From contig BRON01000002.1 of assembly GCA_024345305.1 (NCBI GenBank), forward strand, positions 2,170,001 through 2,234,000: DNA of 64,000 nt, written 5' to 3'. The notes below the pieces were generated by a model. The model worked only from the letters and a program-made list of their open reading frames with translations, made no database searches and had not been told where the DNA came from. Every line of letters begins with the position of its first letter. The stretch's first letter is position 1. This stretch comes from Mrakia gelida (lineage: Eukaryota > Basidiomycota > Tremellomycetes > Cystofilobasidiales > Mrakiaceae). The position numbers and the translations under genes are program-made. This document shows positions 23,901-36,300 of this stretch, one piece after another.

Positions 23901-26491
23901 GTGTAGAACTTGAGGCTGGGGGCGAAGAAGAAAGAGAAGGAGAGGTCAGGCTCGGACGAACGCAAAGACGAGACGAGAAGCGGGAAATCAGCAATCAAAG
24001 ACTCACGCGACAGACTTGTACTTCTCGAAGTCGTAAGGGATGCTCAAGATATCAGGGCAGAGCTGACGAGCTTGACCGAGACTGTCGAACAAAGGCCAAA
24101 CCAACGCGACTTGATCAGCTTCTCGTCCCAACTCGCCTCGAACCCCACTCGCTCGTCTCGAAAGAACTCACCTCATCCCAGCCTTCACTCCAAACTCCCT
24201 CGCTTCGTAACTCGGACTAGCCACCTCACTCGTACTCGCCGCTCCCGCTCCCTTCCCACTCGAATGACAGACCACGACCGGCTTGCCCACCAGATCCTCC
24301 CTCCCGAGTCTTCCAACGCTCACGAAGAACGCGTCGAAATCGCAATGGAGGATGACCTTCTCCTTCTTGCTCGATGTCGATTTGGATGCTTTGGATGGGG
24401 ATATGATCTTGGGTAGGATGGCGGAGGAAAGGGAGTTGGTTTGGGAGGAAGGGTTGATGGTGGAGACGGCCTCTTCGACGGTGGATTGAGCGACGGCGAC
24501 GAGGTTGATAAGTTCTGCTTTCCAGGTCGAGAGCCAGTGGAGTCTGATCGAGAAGAAGAAACGAAATAGTCAGTGATGGAGCGAGGAACGGAGAGATGAA
24601 AGGGTTCGCTCGACGCGTCGGAGAAGGGACTGCGAAAACTCACCTCGACTGCTTGTAATAGTTCTCGATGAACGTCCCGCTCGCAGAAGTGTTGGCCTTC
24701 CTCCATTGCTCCTGCTCCATGAACTTGCTCGCGGCTTGGTTCTCCGAGTGAAGAGCGTAGGAAGGTCGACCTGATTGCTTGACGTTGGGAGGAGGAGGAG
24801 CGTCGGGGTCCGCTGCAAGGGCTCGTTTCTTGAGAGCGGAAGGTGGGAGAGCGGGAACGAGGAAGGGAGATGGTCGATCGGAGGTGGTGCGAGATTTGGA
24901 GGTGCTGGCGGAAGCGACGGTGGTGTGGGTGGACGTCAAGGTGGGCGTTGCATCTAAGTCGTCCTCCGTCTCCATTCCAACGAACTCGTCCTGGTCCCCG
25001 TCTTCCGACTCCTCGTCGACGAGACCACCAGAGATCCTTCTCCTCTTGTGTTCCCTCTCTCCAGAGCCTCCTACGCTTCCCTCGTCGCCGTCCACGTCCC
25101 AGGCGGTCTCCTTGCCCTTTCCCTTCTCCTTGGCTCCGCTGCTACTCGACGCGTCCCTCTTTCGACTCGAGGACGACGAGGACAATCCTTGAGCGACGGG
25201 AGTGCTGGAACCGAACGAGAACGCTCGCTGAGATGGGATTTGACTCGCTCCAGGTACGACGGTAGGTTTCCACTTGAACTGACCCCACGGAAGACTGACG
25301 AAGAGTGGAGAGGAGAGCACGACAGTCAGTTAAGGGTCGACAGCGAGCGAGACAGGCTCTGAACGGGAGCTCGATGTGGGACGAGACTCACAGTTTCCCA
25401 GCCTCAATCGACTGAACGATCCACTGAGCAGTCACGACCTTGTACTTCTCGAACTCCTTGATCTGGAGGAGGAAGAAGAGGAGGAGTTCAGTCGGAGTCG
25501 CGAGTCTAGCCGATGTCACGGAAAGGGCAGGAAAGGAACGTACCTTCTGAGGCGTGAGCCGAGAGGCGATAATATGGGTGCTGAAGATGGGAGAGATACA
25601 AGATCACAATAGGAGTCAGATGAGGGAAGGAAGGAAGCCGCGTCTCGACCGGGCGAACAGAAGAGGATCGGAGAGACGAGACGTACACCAAGCTCTTCTT
25701 GTCGAGATACGCGTGAAACACTCCTCCTTGAGCTAGGAACATGTCTCGGAGCTCGGGCGGGGAAGGTTGAGTGTAGCCGTTGATCTGAGAGGGGAGTGAG
25801 AGAGGTGGACGGAGGGAGGGAGGGACATTGAGCTCGACCAGTTCGAGACAAACTGCGAGGAGACGAGACAAAAGACTGAGCTCACGTAGATAGAGACTCC
25901 CTTGAAGATCTGAGGACCATCCGCCTGAGCTCTCTCCTGGTTCTGGAACTGACTGCGAAGAGAGGAAAGGGGATGGGAGGGAAGACGGTGAGCTCGTTCG
26001 TCTCGTCCCTTCGTTCTCGAGCTCATTCGACGATGGACTTACAGCTTCAACCTCTTGTTCCTCATGTAATCTCCTCCTCCGCCGAACGTACTAGCTCCGA
26101 AAGCGAGTTTCCTCTTCCCTTCCTCTATCTCTGCTGCTGTAGGAGGTCTCTTCAATGCGCTCCAAGCTGAGGGAGAAGCTGAAGGTGCTCCTCCCTTCGG
26201 TGCTGCTGCTGCTGCTGCTTTTGGATCCTTCTCTCCTTTGGCGAGGAGTTGGATCGTCTCGTCTGGTTCGGGTGATGGGGAAGTTGGTTGAGGTCGTCGT
26301 AGGGATTCAAGTTGAACTGTTTCGTCGGGTTGTGGCGAGGAGGGAAGGAGGTCGACATCGGGAGGAGGAGACGGAGCTGGAGAAGGAGAAGGCGAGGGTT
26401 GTTCCTCCATCGGGAAGGGGATCTCGAGAAGAGAGCGTTCGAATGCTTCATCCTGAGAGCCGCCAAAGTACTGGGACGGAGTTTGGGACAT
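20940..26491 (-). CDS. REV1: DNA repair protein Rev1 (Y-family deoxycytidyl transferase)
   Basis: Rev1 inserts dCMP opposite lesions and scaffolds translesion polymerases in the nucleus. The start MSQTPSQYFGGSQ is at 26491. An N-terminal BRCT domain covers about 25960-25240: QIFKGVSIYVNGYTQP, HAYLDKKSLVTHIIASR, VTAQWIVQSIEAGKLLPW. The catalytic core includes ILHCDFDAFFVSVGRL (metal-binding Asp, Rev1-typical), LVGKPVVVCHS, ASPSYEAREFGVKAGM and VSVDEALLEV (catalytic Asp-Glu). Then come SIGIASNVLLARLASRKAKP, LWGFGREKADKIEQIF and a little-finger domain near 23160-22800. The C-terminal half has a ubiquitin-binding motif (DPEIFAALPEEIRKELYPDW) and a Rev1 C-terminal domain (LDDLRSFLDKWI) just before the stop at 20940-20942. 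The size and domain order are normal. The gene is divergent from ATG15 with only 120 bp between the starts. Confidence 0.96.
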
Positions 26492-26611
26492 TTTCCATCG
26501 TCCGAAGGGGGAGGAGGGAGGGTCGAAGGTGGAGGACACTCGAAGCGAGCTCAACTGATTCGCCTTCCCTCTCGCAAGAGTCCCTTCCACCCGTCACCCT
26601 CTTCCTCAAGG
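26492..26611. promoter_or_regulatory. Shared divergent promoter, REV1 / ATG15
   Basis: 120 bp separate the two start codons, so both promoters and leaders must overlap here or extend into neighbouring coding sequence. No named motif was recognised. Confidence 0.5.
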
Positions 26612-28987
26612 ATGTACATCCCATCTCTTCTTCGTCTTCTTCTCCCTTCTCTACTCCTCCCTTCAACTCCCAAGCCTCAAGTCCCATCAAATCCCAGCCT
26701 CTCGTTCACTTCTCAGCGTTCTTTCTCTCATCACCCCACCGACCTCTCAGCTCTTCTCGTCAACGATCGTCGTCCACCCTCCTTGCTCTCACAAGACCCT
26801 CTCGTACTCAAATCACGAAGGATAAAGGTCTTCAAGCCTAGGAACAAGGAAGGATATCAGGCTGCTAGGTTCCTGCCCAGATCGAGAGCAGGAGACGACG
26901 AGCACGAGGACATGTGGGGAGGATGGGAGGGCGTAGACGTCGAGGCACCTGGTCAGCTCTCGTCCATCTGCTCTTGAACCTGATCCTCTAGACTCATCAC
27001 TCAGCGCTAACCGCTTCCTGATCTCGTCCGATCTCCCACAGACGTCGAAGATCGAGCAACGCTGCTCTCGCTAGCGAAGATGACCTCGGATGCGTGAGCT
27101 CGCAGCTTCCTTCCCTCGTCCCTCTCTCGTCGGCCTCTTGCTCTCGGGCTCATCGTCACCGCAGAGCTGACCTTCCTCGTCCCTGCTAATCTCTACAGCT
27201 ACATCCTACCAGACGAGTCCGGCTGGTACCCTATCGACGGCTACAACGCTGTAAGCGAGCTCTCCCTCCTACCTCTCCCGGTTGTCTCCGCCTCGACGTT
27301 GGGCTGAAACGTCACTTCTCCAACTCTTCACCAGACCGTCCCCATCGGATGGGATCCCAATGTAGATCGTCTGAGAGGTCACATCTTCACCAACAAGGAC
27401 AACTCGACGGTCATCATCGCTTTGAAGGGAACGAGTGCTGGCCTGCTGGGACGAGGAGGACCGACGGCGAAGAATGTGAGTGTTTTGCCTCGCGAAGCTG
27501 ACCTTGGAGAGGGTTGGAGAGGTAGCTGACCCTTCGTCTCTGGTTTCTAGGATCGTATAAACGACAACCTTCTCTTGTGAGTCGTCGCTGATGAGTGTAC
27601 GTTGCGGAAGAGAGACGAGGGGGCTGACTCGATCGCGTCTTCGTTCGTTCGCCTGCTCTTAGCTCGTGAGTTCGAGCTCTGCTTCCACAGCTTGGAACAC
27701 TCGTGTGCTGACTTTTCTCGTACCTCACTTCTTTCAGATGCTGTTGTGCTCGAGTGGACTTCTCCTGGTCGACGGTCTGCGGCTGCGTTCGTCCATCGTT
27801 CTTCTTTCGCTTCGCTCCGCCTTCGTTCTCGCTCGCTCACTTCTTCTCTCTCTTTCCTTTTCATGAGATAGTACGCTGGCTCTCAGAAGTGCGGCCAAAC
27901 TTGTGTCGAACGAGCTCTCATCGAAGAGTCGGTCTACTATCCCATCGCGTTCGTCTTTCTCCTCCTCCCTCATTACGTTTTGCTCGTGCTCGACGCTGAC
28001 TTCGCTCTCTCCTTTTTTCAGTACCAACCTCTACAACAACGTCACCGTCATGTTCCCCGACTCTCAAATCTGGCTCACCGGTCACTCGCTTGGAGGAGGA
28101 ATCGCAGCTCTGCTGGGTACGACTTTCGGAGTTCCCGTCGTCTCATTCGAAAGTCCTGGAGACAAGCTCGCTGCTGCTAGGCTTCATCTCCCCCAGCCTC
28201 CTGGAGAGCCTGGGGATGCGATTACTCATGTGTTTCATACGGCTGGTGAGTGGTCGAGCCTCTCGAAGAGAGGAGACGGTGTTCGAACGAGACCGTTGTT
28301 GACGCGACGTTCTTCTCTCTCGTGACTTCAGATCCGATCCCGATGGGAGTTTGCACGTTTGTATCACCCCGCTTCTTCGCATAGTATCGTCTTGACTCCA
28401 TCGCTGATATCGATCCGATCCCTCTCCTCCCTCCTCTTTCTACAGCGGAACCCTCTCAACCTGCTACGCCGCTGGTTTCGCCCTCGAAGCCAAGTGCCAT
28501 CAGGGCAAGACCATCCTCTACGACACGGTCAACAAGCTCGGCTGGTCGGTCGATATTCGAACCCATAGGTCTGTTCTCTCCGTTTGCCCTTCAGCGACTT
28601 CGTTCGCTGATCTCGTTCGACCTCGACCCTCGCTCTCTTCGTTCTTCAGCATCGTCCAAATCATCGAGAAGATCCTCAACGAGGACTGGAACGACGGAGA
28701 TGGACGAAAGGAGGACCCACCTACCAACTCGACCGATCCAGACGACGGGAAGAAGAAGAAGAGGAAGGACAAGGGCAGGCGACCTGTTCCCGAAGCTGAA
28801 GGCGAGGACCCGGACGACCCTTGTGTGGATTGCTACAAGTGTGAGTTTGACCTCTCTCCTTCTTTTCGAGACTCGAAGGCTAACGCAAGTGCTGTCTCGC
28901 TTTGCAGGGGAGTTCTCGGACGACTTCTCGAAGAAGAAAGTGCTGGAGGTCTCAGCATCGTCGAACGCGTCCCTCTTCTCTCTTTGA
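26612..28987 (+). CDS. ATG15: Autophagic body lipase Atg15
   Basis: Atg15 is a vacuolar phospholipase/lipase that breaks down autophagic bodies. The start at 26612 (MYIPSLLRLLLPSLLLP) gives a signal-anchor. Exons then encode SDAYILPDESGWYPIDGYNA, TVPIGWDPNVDRLRGHIF, TVIIALKGTSAG, DRINDNLLF (a 26-nt exon near 27551-27576), a Cys-rich segment CARVDFSWSTVCGCYAGS, and WLTGHSLGGGIAALLG with the catalytic GHSLGG serine. Next come VSFESPGDKLAAARLHLP (a segment with the expected catalytic Asp region), DAITHVFHTADPIPMGVC (catalytic His), and TCYAAGFALEAKCHQG. After a Lys/Asp-rich linker the last exon joins as CYKWEFSDDF and ends with TGA at 28985-28987. The cysteine pattern and motif order match Atg15 family members. 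There are about twelve exons. Confidence 0.93.
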
Positions 28988-29279
28988 TCGCCTTCACGCC
29001 TTCTCTCGTCCCTGGTTCATCTTCGCATCTTTACGATCTCCCTCTCTCTTTACGCTCTGTTTATCTTCACGTCTTTGATGCCAACTTCATCTCCTCATGC
29101 CCTTCTCTTCGACGCGTCGAGAACTCGCAGCTCGCTTGATTTCTTTCAAGCGAGCTCGACCGTCTCCTCCCGGTCCTCTCTCACGCCCACATGGGTCCTT
29201 CGCTTCCTTCTCGCTCTGCTCCCCAACCACCATCATCTCCCCTTCCTCTCCTTCCCATCTAACATCAACCGTTCCAGCC

Positions 29280-31848
29280 ATGACCCAAACCCACGAACTC
29301 GCATCGACAGCGAAGCAACCTGAGGTGGAGGAGGAAGCCGAAGCAGGGACGCAGGCTATCGTGGTCGCTCTTCGAACTCGACCCTTCCTTCCGTCCGAGA
29401 TAGAGAAGGCTGAAGGACGGACGCTCGAGAGGGGAGTGGAGGTGAAGGGGAAGAATATGATCGTTAAGCTTAGTGTCAAAAAGGTCAGTCTTGGTGCGAG
29501 CGAGAGAGAAGAGGAAGCAAAGGACGGTCGGAGAGAAGGAGGGTCGAGCTCACCATCGATAAGGAAGCGGACTCAAGCTGACCCTCTCCTTGCTCGTTTG
29601 CGACAACTCTAGTGGGATGGAATCAGGATCAAGGAGGAAGCATACAAAGCCGACTACGCTTACGGACCCGAGACTAAGAACGAGCAGCTCTACCAGGACC
29701 TCTTGAAGTCCAACGGCGTGCGTGTCTCTTTAGCCCTCCCTCCTCCTCCCTCCCTCTTCTCGTCGTTCTGACTCACTTCCTTCTGCTCTCTCAGATGATC
29801 AATACCGTCTTCGGAGGAGGAGTTGGACTCGTCCTTGCCTACGGTCAGACTGGAAGTGGTAAAACTCACTCGATCCAGGCTCTCCAGCATCAACTCTCGA
29901 ATGACATCTTCCATCAAGCTCCCGAGTTCGCTTCGACTCACTTCCCTTCTTCGGCGCTACCCTCGGACGAGGTCTTCGAGATCTCGCTTTCGGTGTTCGA
30001 GATCTTGGGGTCCAAGGCGAGGGATTTGCTGCAGGAGGGGAACGCTGTTGAGATCTCGGAGGACCAGGTTGGTCGAGTTGACCTTGCGTGTCTTCGCTCT
30101 CTCCGTCCGACGCTGACTCTTTCTTCCCATCCCTTCTCTAACAGCACGGACTCGTACAAACCACCTCCTCGAAGCACGTCGTCTCCTCCTCTTCCGATCT
30201 TCTCGACCTCATCGGCCTCGCAACATCCAGTCGTGCAACATCTGCCACCCAGAAGAACGACACGAGCTCCCGATCCCACTGCCTCCTGTCGATCAGTGTT
30301 CAGAACAAGCTCTTCCCGATGGTGCTGCCAGGGACGCTGCTAGTAGTGGATCTTGCTGGGAGTGAGAGAGCGACGGATAGGGAGGAGCATGGACCTGAGG
30401 TGAGTCTCGTTCGAGCTCGTTCTCAGACGCGTCTCTTGGAGAGCTGACTTGTTTTCCGATGGGGTTCGTTGTGTACAGAGACTGGAGGAGAGCAAGATGA
30501 TCAATGAGTCTCTCAGTTGCCTGAAGGACTGCGTTCGAGCGAGAGCTATGGTGTGAGTTCGGATCGCGTCTCTCTCTCGTTCCGTCTCGTTGAACTGAAC
30601 TCCTCCCCGCTTCATCTTATCAGGGAGTCGCATCGAAGCGAGGGAAAGTTCATTCACGTGCCGTATCGGAGCTCCAAGCTCACCCTCGCTCTCAAGGTCA
30701 GTCAGGGCACGCTTCGAAACATCGAGCTCGTCTTTTCAAAAATCATCTGAATCGTCGTCTTCCCTTCGTCCTTCGCTTGACAGTCCACCTTCGACATCGA
30801 GTCCACCGTCAACTCTCAGACTGTCATCATCGCTCACGCTTCTTCCCATCTCGCTGGTGAGTCGTCCGACGTTCCTGCTCCAGCAAGTCGCTCGTCCCCA
30901 GGCTGAACCGTCGACGCGTCTCCTTCCTTCTTCGTCCCCTCCCCTTCTCAGACGCTTCTCACAGCAACAACACTCTCTCCTACTGCCAACCCTTCAAAGT
31001 CGCTCCACCCAAACCTACCAGCGCCGTCGTCCAACCTCCCTCAAAATGGAGCAACGCTCAGTTCAAGTCGTTCGTAGCAAAAAACTCAACGAAGATCGAT
31101 CCCGACAAGTTTGCGCCGAACGGAGAGACGGGTCTCGTGATGTGCAACCTCTCAGAGGAGGAATTCATTCAGAGGGCTCTGGCTGCTCAGAAGCCTGGTG
31201 CTGGGCTGAAGGCGTTGGGAGCGAAGAAGTTTTATATCTTGCTTTGGGGTTTGACTGGTTCGTTCGTTGCGCTCTCCTCGTTCTCCTTTCGGACTTGTCT
31301 GACGCACTTCCACTCTCTCTTTGTTGATAGTACAGTCGACGCGAAGTATCAGTCTCAGCCTCACGTTATCGCCGGTCGACTGGCGCAGAGAGACCCAACG
31401 TCGTGGACGACGTTTCAGGTTTGGCCGTTTCCTCCTTCTCGAACTTCTTCTCCAGCTGACTTCTTAGCTCATCTCTTTTTTACAGGTGCAAGACTGGATA
31501 TCGGAGAACTCGCACCTCGACCCCGAGCTCTTCTGCCCTCCTCCGTTGCGAGGGAAAGCGTTGATGGAAATGGGAGTGAGTCTCGTTCTCGCTCGCTTTC
31601 TTCCTGACCTTCTCGAAGAGCGAAGATCCGGCGCTGACCACACCTTCCCCTCTTCCTCCTCGCAGGAAGCTCTTTTCGTATCTCGCGTTCTTCGCTCAGG
31701 GAAGGAAGGCTCCCCTCCGCCGACGGAGGAAGACGCGTCGAAGCTGAGGAAGAAGCTCTGGGCTTTCAAGGTTCAGGAGAGGACGGCTGGTAGAGATTCG
31801 GCGTTGAAGCTGAAGCCCAAGCTGAACGGAAGCGTGTACGACGCTTAG
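29280..31848 (+). CDS. Kinesin motor protein, kinesin-13-like, with a distinct C-terminal domain
   Basis: This is a microtubule motor. The N-terminal motor domain is complete: IVVALRTRPFLPSE; P-loop AYGQTGSGKTHS; switch I NDTSSRSHCLLSI; switch II LLVVDLAGSERATDRE; then RLEESKMINESLSCLKDCVRA and HVPYRSSKLTLAL. The motor is N-terminal and short-looped. RLExxxINxSLxxLKxCxRA and RxSKLTxxL followed by TVIIAHASSHLA resemble kinesin-13 (KIF2/KIF24), but the assignment is tentative. There is no long coiled coil. The C-terminal part (about 31100-31848) has CNLSEEEFIQRAL, KKFYILLWGL, then VQDWISENSHLDPELFCPP. The last could be a SAM-like fold, which is only my inference. One intron removes 31251-31335, using acceptor AGTACAG so that G+TC restores Val. 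The stop TAG is at 31846-31848. About ten exons give about 570 residues. Confidence 0.85.
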
Positions 31849-32166
31849 ATATGTTCGAGATTCTGTGGATGTGCTCGACTCAATCGATAGACCGTTGACC
31901 TAACGACGTCCGGGAAGAGAACAGGGGAACTGAAAAGTCGAAGGTCAGTTAAGAATTTGGAGGCGGGAGGGAGGAGAGATCACACAAACGGACCATGGTG
32001 GTCAGGTTATCTGTTTCTGGCGCGATCCCTCAAGCTGATGGGCATGGAAGCTCGCTATTCCAACAGCGAGAGTCGCGTCGTCGGCCAACGAAGTCCTTTC
32101 ACGAGTCGAGCTTCTCAAGAGACCTCGAGAACGTCCATCGTCTGCTACCTGGCAAGACTACACTAA
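31849..32166. other. Convergent intergenic interval
   Basis: 318 bp between the stops of the kinesin gene (+) and the F-box gene (-), presumably their 3' UTRs. Nothing else was seen. Confidence 0.5.
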
Positions 32167-33230
32167 CTACCCAACCAGTCTGCTCTGCTTCCCATTCTCT
32201 CCAACGAAAACGATCTTCGACCCTATCCTCCTCTCGAACGCGTCCAACCCTCTCGCGACCCTCTCCTCCCACCTCCCTCCAAACTCCTTCACAAATCCCC
32301 CAGCGAGCGGCCCAGCAAGCCTCAGCTCGATCCTCTTCGTGTCCTTCAGGAACTGAGATCTGTCGACCTCCCGGTGAGGATCAAGGAGGAGGTTGAACGA
32401 GGCTTTTGTATCGACTCCGCGAGGGAGGGTGATCTCAAGCTCGACGACGAGGACATCGAACGAAAGCTTCGAGAAGCAGAGCTGACTGAAGGAAAGCCAT
32501 ATCCTATCCGGCACCATCGAGGTGAGGAACCAAACCGTTCCGCCGAAGAGAAGGGTTCTGATGGCTGTTCGCGGCTCGGTGAAGTTGTCGTTGACGAAGG
32601 TCGCGAGGGAGGAGGGGAGGTCGTCACAGACCGGCGCGCCAGGTTGGTAGGGGGTGTCCTTCGAGATCGACAGTCGAAGGGGGCCTGGTAGTTGAGTCGA
32701 AACTTGGCCGATCTGGGTGAGGAGGTAGGGGAAGTCGTAGGAGCCGAGCGAAGAGCTGAGGGTGAGGGAGGAGCAGTTGGGGAGATCGAGCTGCTCGTCG
32801 AGGTTTTCGTAGAGGTCCTCAGCAGTTCCTGTTGAACGAAAGACCCCAGGGGAATGGGAGTCAGGTGCCGTTGGATCGATATACAGGCGTTAAAGAATAG
32901 CTCACGGTTGTCCGGTTCGAGAGGGATCCATGGCACCCGTGCTGTACCAAACTTCAACTCGAACACGAGCTTCCCTTTCCCTCCCTGCTTGGTGAACAGT
33001 CCTCCTTTGCAGAAGAGTCGATTCCAGCATTCCGAAAGGTTCTTCTCGTTGGAGAAACCGTTGAGATTGATGACTCGATAGAGGAGAGGGTGTCCGAGCT
33101 CGTGGAGGAGGGAGGACGTCTGAAGGACAGAGGTTCGGTTGAGCTCTCGTGGAGTGTCGAGGAGGAGGTGGGCGAGAATTTCTCGAAGGACGTCCTCCGG
33201 GAGGGAGAGAAGGGGAAGGGGAGCCACCAT
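32167..33230 (-). CDS. F-box-like protein, paralogue 1
   Basis: The N-terminus (MVAPLPLLSLPEDVLREILA) followed by HLLLDTPRELNRTSVLQTSSLLHELGHPLLYR resembles a fungal F-box: Leu-Pro-x-Asp-Val-Leu, an acidic/hydrophobic helix, then a Ser-x-Leu-x-x-Leu/Tyr region. F-box proteins recruit substrates to SCF ubiquitin ligases; the substrate is unknown. One intron (about 32907-32830, donor GTGAGC, branch CACCTGACTC, acceptor TTCAACAG) separates it from a C-terminal part with LDLPNCSSLTLSSS and a final VARGLDAFERRIGSKIVFV. That is similar in arrangement to the paralogues at 56314-57373 and 42481-43392, all ending in a helix plus FxGxDGKxxRxL. Length is about 330 residues. The stop TAG is at 32167-32169. 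The start is 134 bp from the divergent Stt4 gene. Confidence 0.75.
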
Positions 33231-33364
33231 AGGGAAAAAGGGAAGGAAGGGAGGACGCAGGAGAGGATGGACGTCGAGGTGAACTCCGCGATTTGAGCTT
33301 CGTCCCCTCCCTTCTCCCAAACCGACTCCTTCGCTACAGCCTGGGAAATCGTACTTTCGCAAAG
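33231..33364. promoter_or_regulatory. Shared divergent promoter, F-box / STT4
   Basis: 134 bp between the two start codons. No named motif was seen. Confidence 0.45.
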
Positions 33365-36300
33365 ATGGATTTGTGAGTGCTCTCCTCGTACATCTCTACA
33401 CCGCTGGGAGTGAAGACTGACCTCGTTTCCCCCTCTTCTCTGGTAGCCTCGACCTTTCCGTTCACTCGTTGATCCTGAACGATCTCGCTCGCAACCTCGC
33501 TTCCACCGCCTCCCACGCCTCATCCACCAAAGCAGCAGACGAACTTTCGACCAGAGTTCAGGACGAGCTCGACAATGGAGCAGATCTAATGGATGACGAG
33601 AAGGAAGTAATGGTAAGTCAACAAGAGAGAGAGGGAGAAGAGCTTCCCTCGTCGAGCTCAACGCCGTCATCCCTTCCCTCCCTCTTCCTCCTCCCATCGT
33701 CCCCATCCTCTCCCAGAGCTGACGCCTTCTCGCTTTGATGTATATAGTCATCTGCCCTCACCCATGTCAACATCTCGTTCTCTACGTTCTGCTCTCACCT
33801 TCCTCCCTCCCACGGTCGAACGTCCAACAACATCAACCTCCTCCTCGACCTCCTCGGAGACATCCCTTCAACCAACTTCGAGCTCGGTCTAGGATGGCAG
33901 GAGTGGGCTCTCCCAGACCAACTCACCTACGGAGTCCTCGGAGCCCTCCTCAAGGTCTCAGGAGAGCTCAAGGACCTTACCGTCACAGCGAAGGTGCTCG
34001 AGGAGGTCGGAGCCTTCACCACGGCTTTGGGCAAGAGGATCGAGGAGGGAGATCGTGAGTCGCGTCTCTCTCCCCTTCTCTGCTCTCGCTGGAGCTCCTT
34101 CAAACACAAACTGACTCTCCCTCCCCTCCCTTGTATGTAGCCATCGACGTAATCATCCACTCCATGCCCATCTTCAACGGTCTCTACCGATCCCTCACCT
34201 CCATCGCCCATCCCTTCACCCTCTCCTCCTTCATCCGCCTCGCCTCAAGCATCAACACCCTCATCGTCCCCAAGACCATCAACCGTCTCAACCAGCTTCT
34301 CCTCGATCCTTCCTCCCTCTTCCCTCCCCGAACCTCCACCGACCCCAACTCCGCCGAGGCAGAAGACTCAACCCGAGCCTCCCTCCCTTACGCCAACGCC
34401 CTCCTCGCCCGCTACCGATCCGACGACCGTCCCCTCTCTGGGAACCTCCTCATCTGCGCTGGACTCGAGATGCAGTTCACCATGCTCGCTCAGATCCTCG
34501 TCCCCGCCGAGCTCATCAGGACCAAGGTCGTCCCGCTCGGAAACGATTCGGGAGAGGGAGCGGAAGCGTCGAACGCTGCTTGGGCCGTGCTGTTGAGTGG
34601 AGCGGCGGAGGGTTTGGAGGGCGAGGTGGAAGGGAGTGACAAGGAGGCGTTGACGGAGATCATGGGGACGGCGTTGAGGTCGTTCGCGGACATGTCGAGC
34701 ACGATTCAGACGTTGAGGTCGCAGCCGTCGGTCGATCTCTACCCGTACGAGGTTGTTAGCGAGAGCTTGGTGAGTCTTGTCTCTACAAAGGCCCCCTGTT
34801 CACGTATGACTAACCCTCGCCTGTCCTCTTTCTCCCAGAAACTCGCAACTCTCTGCTCAGTCGCTCTCGGTCAACCGGACGCGTCGCTCCTCTCTCGAAT
34901 CAAGATCCTCCTCTCGGAGAACGCTCCCATCTACGAGGCTATGGTTCAGGAAGCAGCTCTTCAGTCCTTGGTCATCCTCGTTCACAAGTGAGTCTCTCGA
35001 ACTTTTCGCGAAGCGAGTCGAGGACTGCGCTGACGACCTTCCTTCCTTTCGCTTTCTTCTGCACCACTAGCTTCCCCTCCCTCGCCCATCCCATGGCTCT
35101 CCACCTTCGTCGATTCGTCGCTGCTCCTCTCCAGATCTTCGACGTCGACCACAGCACCTCCCTCGAGGGATCCAGAGTTCTCGTCGCCGCCGCTCGATGT
35201 CTCGCTGTCTGCATCAAGGTGAGCATCGTCCTCTCTCCTCTCCTTCCCTCCCCAAACGCCTGCTAACGAGATCTGTTTTCTTTCTTTCTGCTCGCTAGAC
35301 TGCCGAAGGAGACGATCTTATCAGCTCGACGATGTACAGCCTTCTCAACTACCTCACCTCGTCGTCGTCGAACAAGGAAACGTCCGGTCCAGGACAACGA
35401 GCGAGGTCGGTTCGATCCGCTCTTCAGCGAGAGGAGGATCATCTCGAGACCATGACGGTCCACACCACCGCTGGAGGAACCTTCATCGGAACGAGGACGG
35501 ACGAGCAGAAGAGGAAGATCAACGCTTCGACCATCGCCGTCGTTACGCGACTCGCTATGGAGTTCAAGCAGTCCGAGGTGAGCCATCTGTAGCTCGTTCG
35601 TCGCCGCTGAATCTCCTTGACTTCGCTAACTCTTTACTCTCCTCTTCCAGGTCACCCACGTCACCATCTCCATGCTCCTCCAACGACTTCGAGGAGCCGA
35701 TCCTCACACCGAGGCCATCATCGTCGGCAACCTCGTTCCTCTCGCCCTCGTCGCTCCTCGACTGGACTTCATCGACGTCATCAAGGCCCTCTCCTCCATC
35801 AGTCGCTCATCCAACCCCGAGGATCCCTCCCACTCCAGCTCAGCGGTCCTCGAAGCTCAGACGCGTCTCGGAAGGGAACTCAAGAACCGAGAAGACGAGT
35901 TCTGCGACATCTACCTCGTCGAGCTCCTCCAACTCTTCGCCGACCGAGGAACCAACGTTCAGATGCTAGCCGCTGGGAAGAGGGAAGGAGATCATCTCTC
36001 CAAGAGACCCGTCAAGGACAACGTCGTCGTCTCGGAACTCACCGATCAACTCGCCGGACTCCTCCTCCCCATCGATGCCGTCCTCGCCCACGACACCTTC
36101 GATCCTCACCACTCCCCTACTCCCGAACTTGTCGCCCTCTTCCGAAACATGTGGTTCATCTGCGTCGTCCTCGGAATCCCTCGAACCCTCAAGGATTGGC
36201 ATCTCAACGCGCTCGAACGAATCGCCTTCAAGACGCCCGCTCTGGTCCTCGAGTCCGCTCACGACTACGTCTCGAGTGATCTCGAGTACAACTCGATCCT

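Noticed and set aside
22805..24220. 471-residue open frame on the + strand
   Set aside because: It is the antisense of REV1 exons, which carry unmistakable polymerase motifs on the minus strand.
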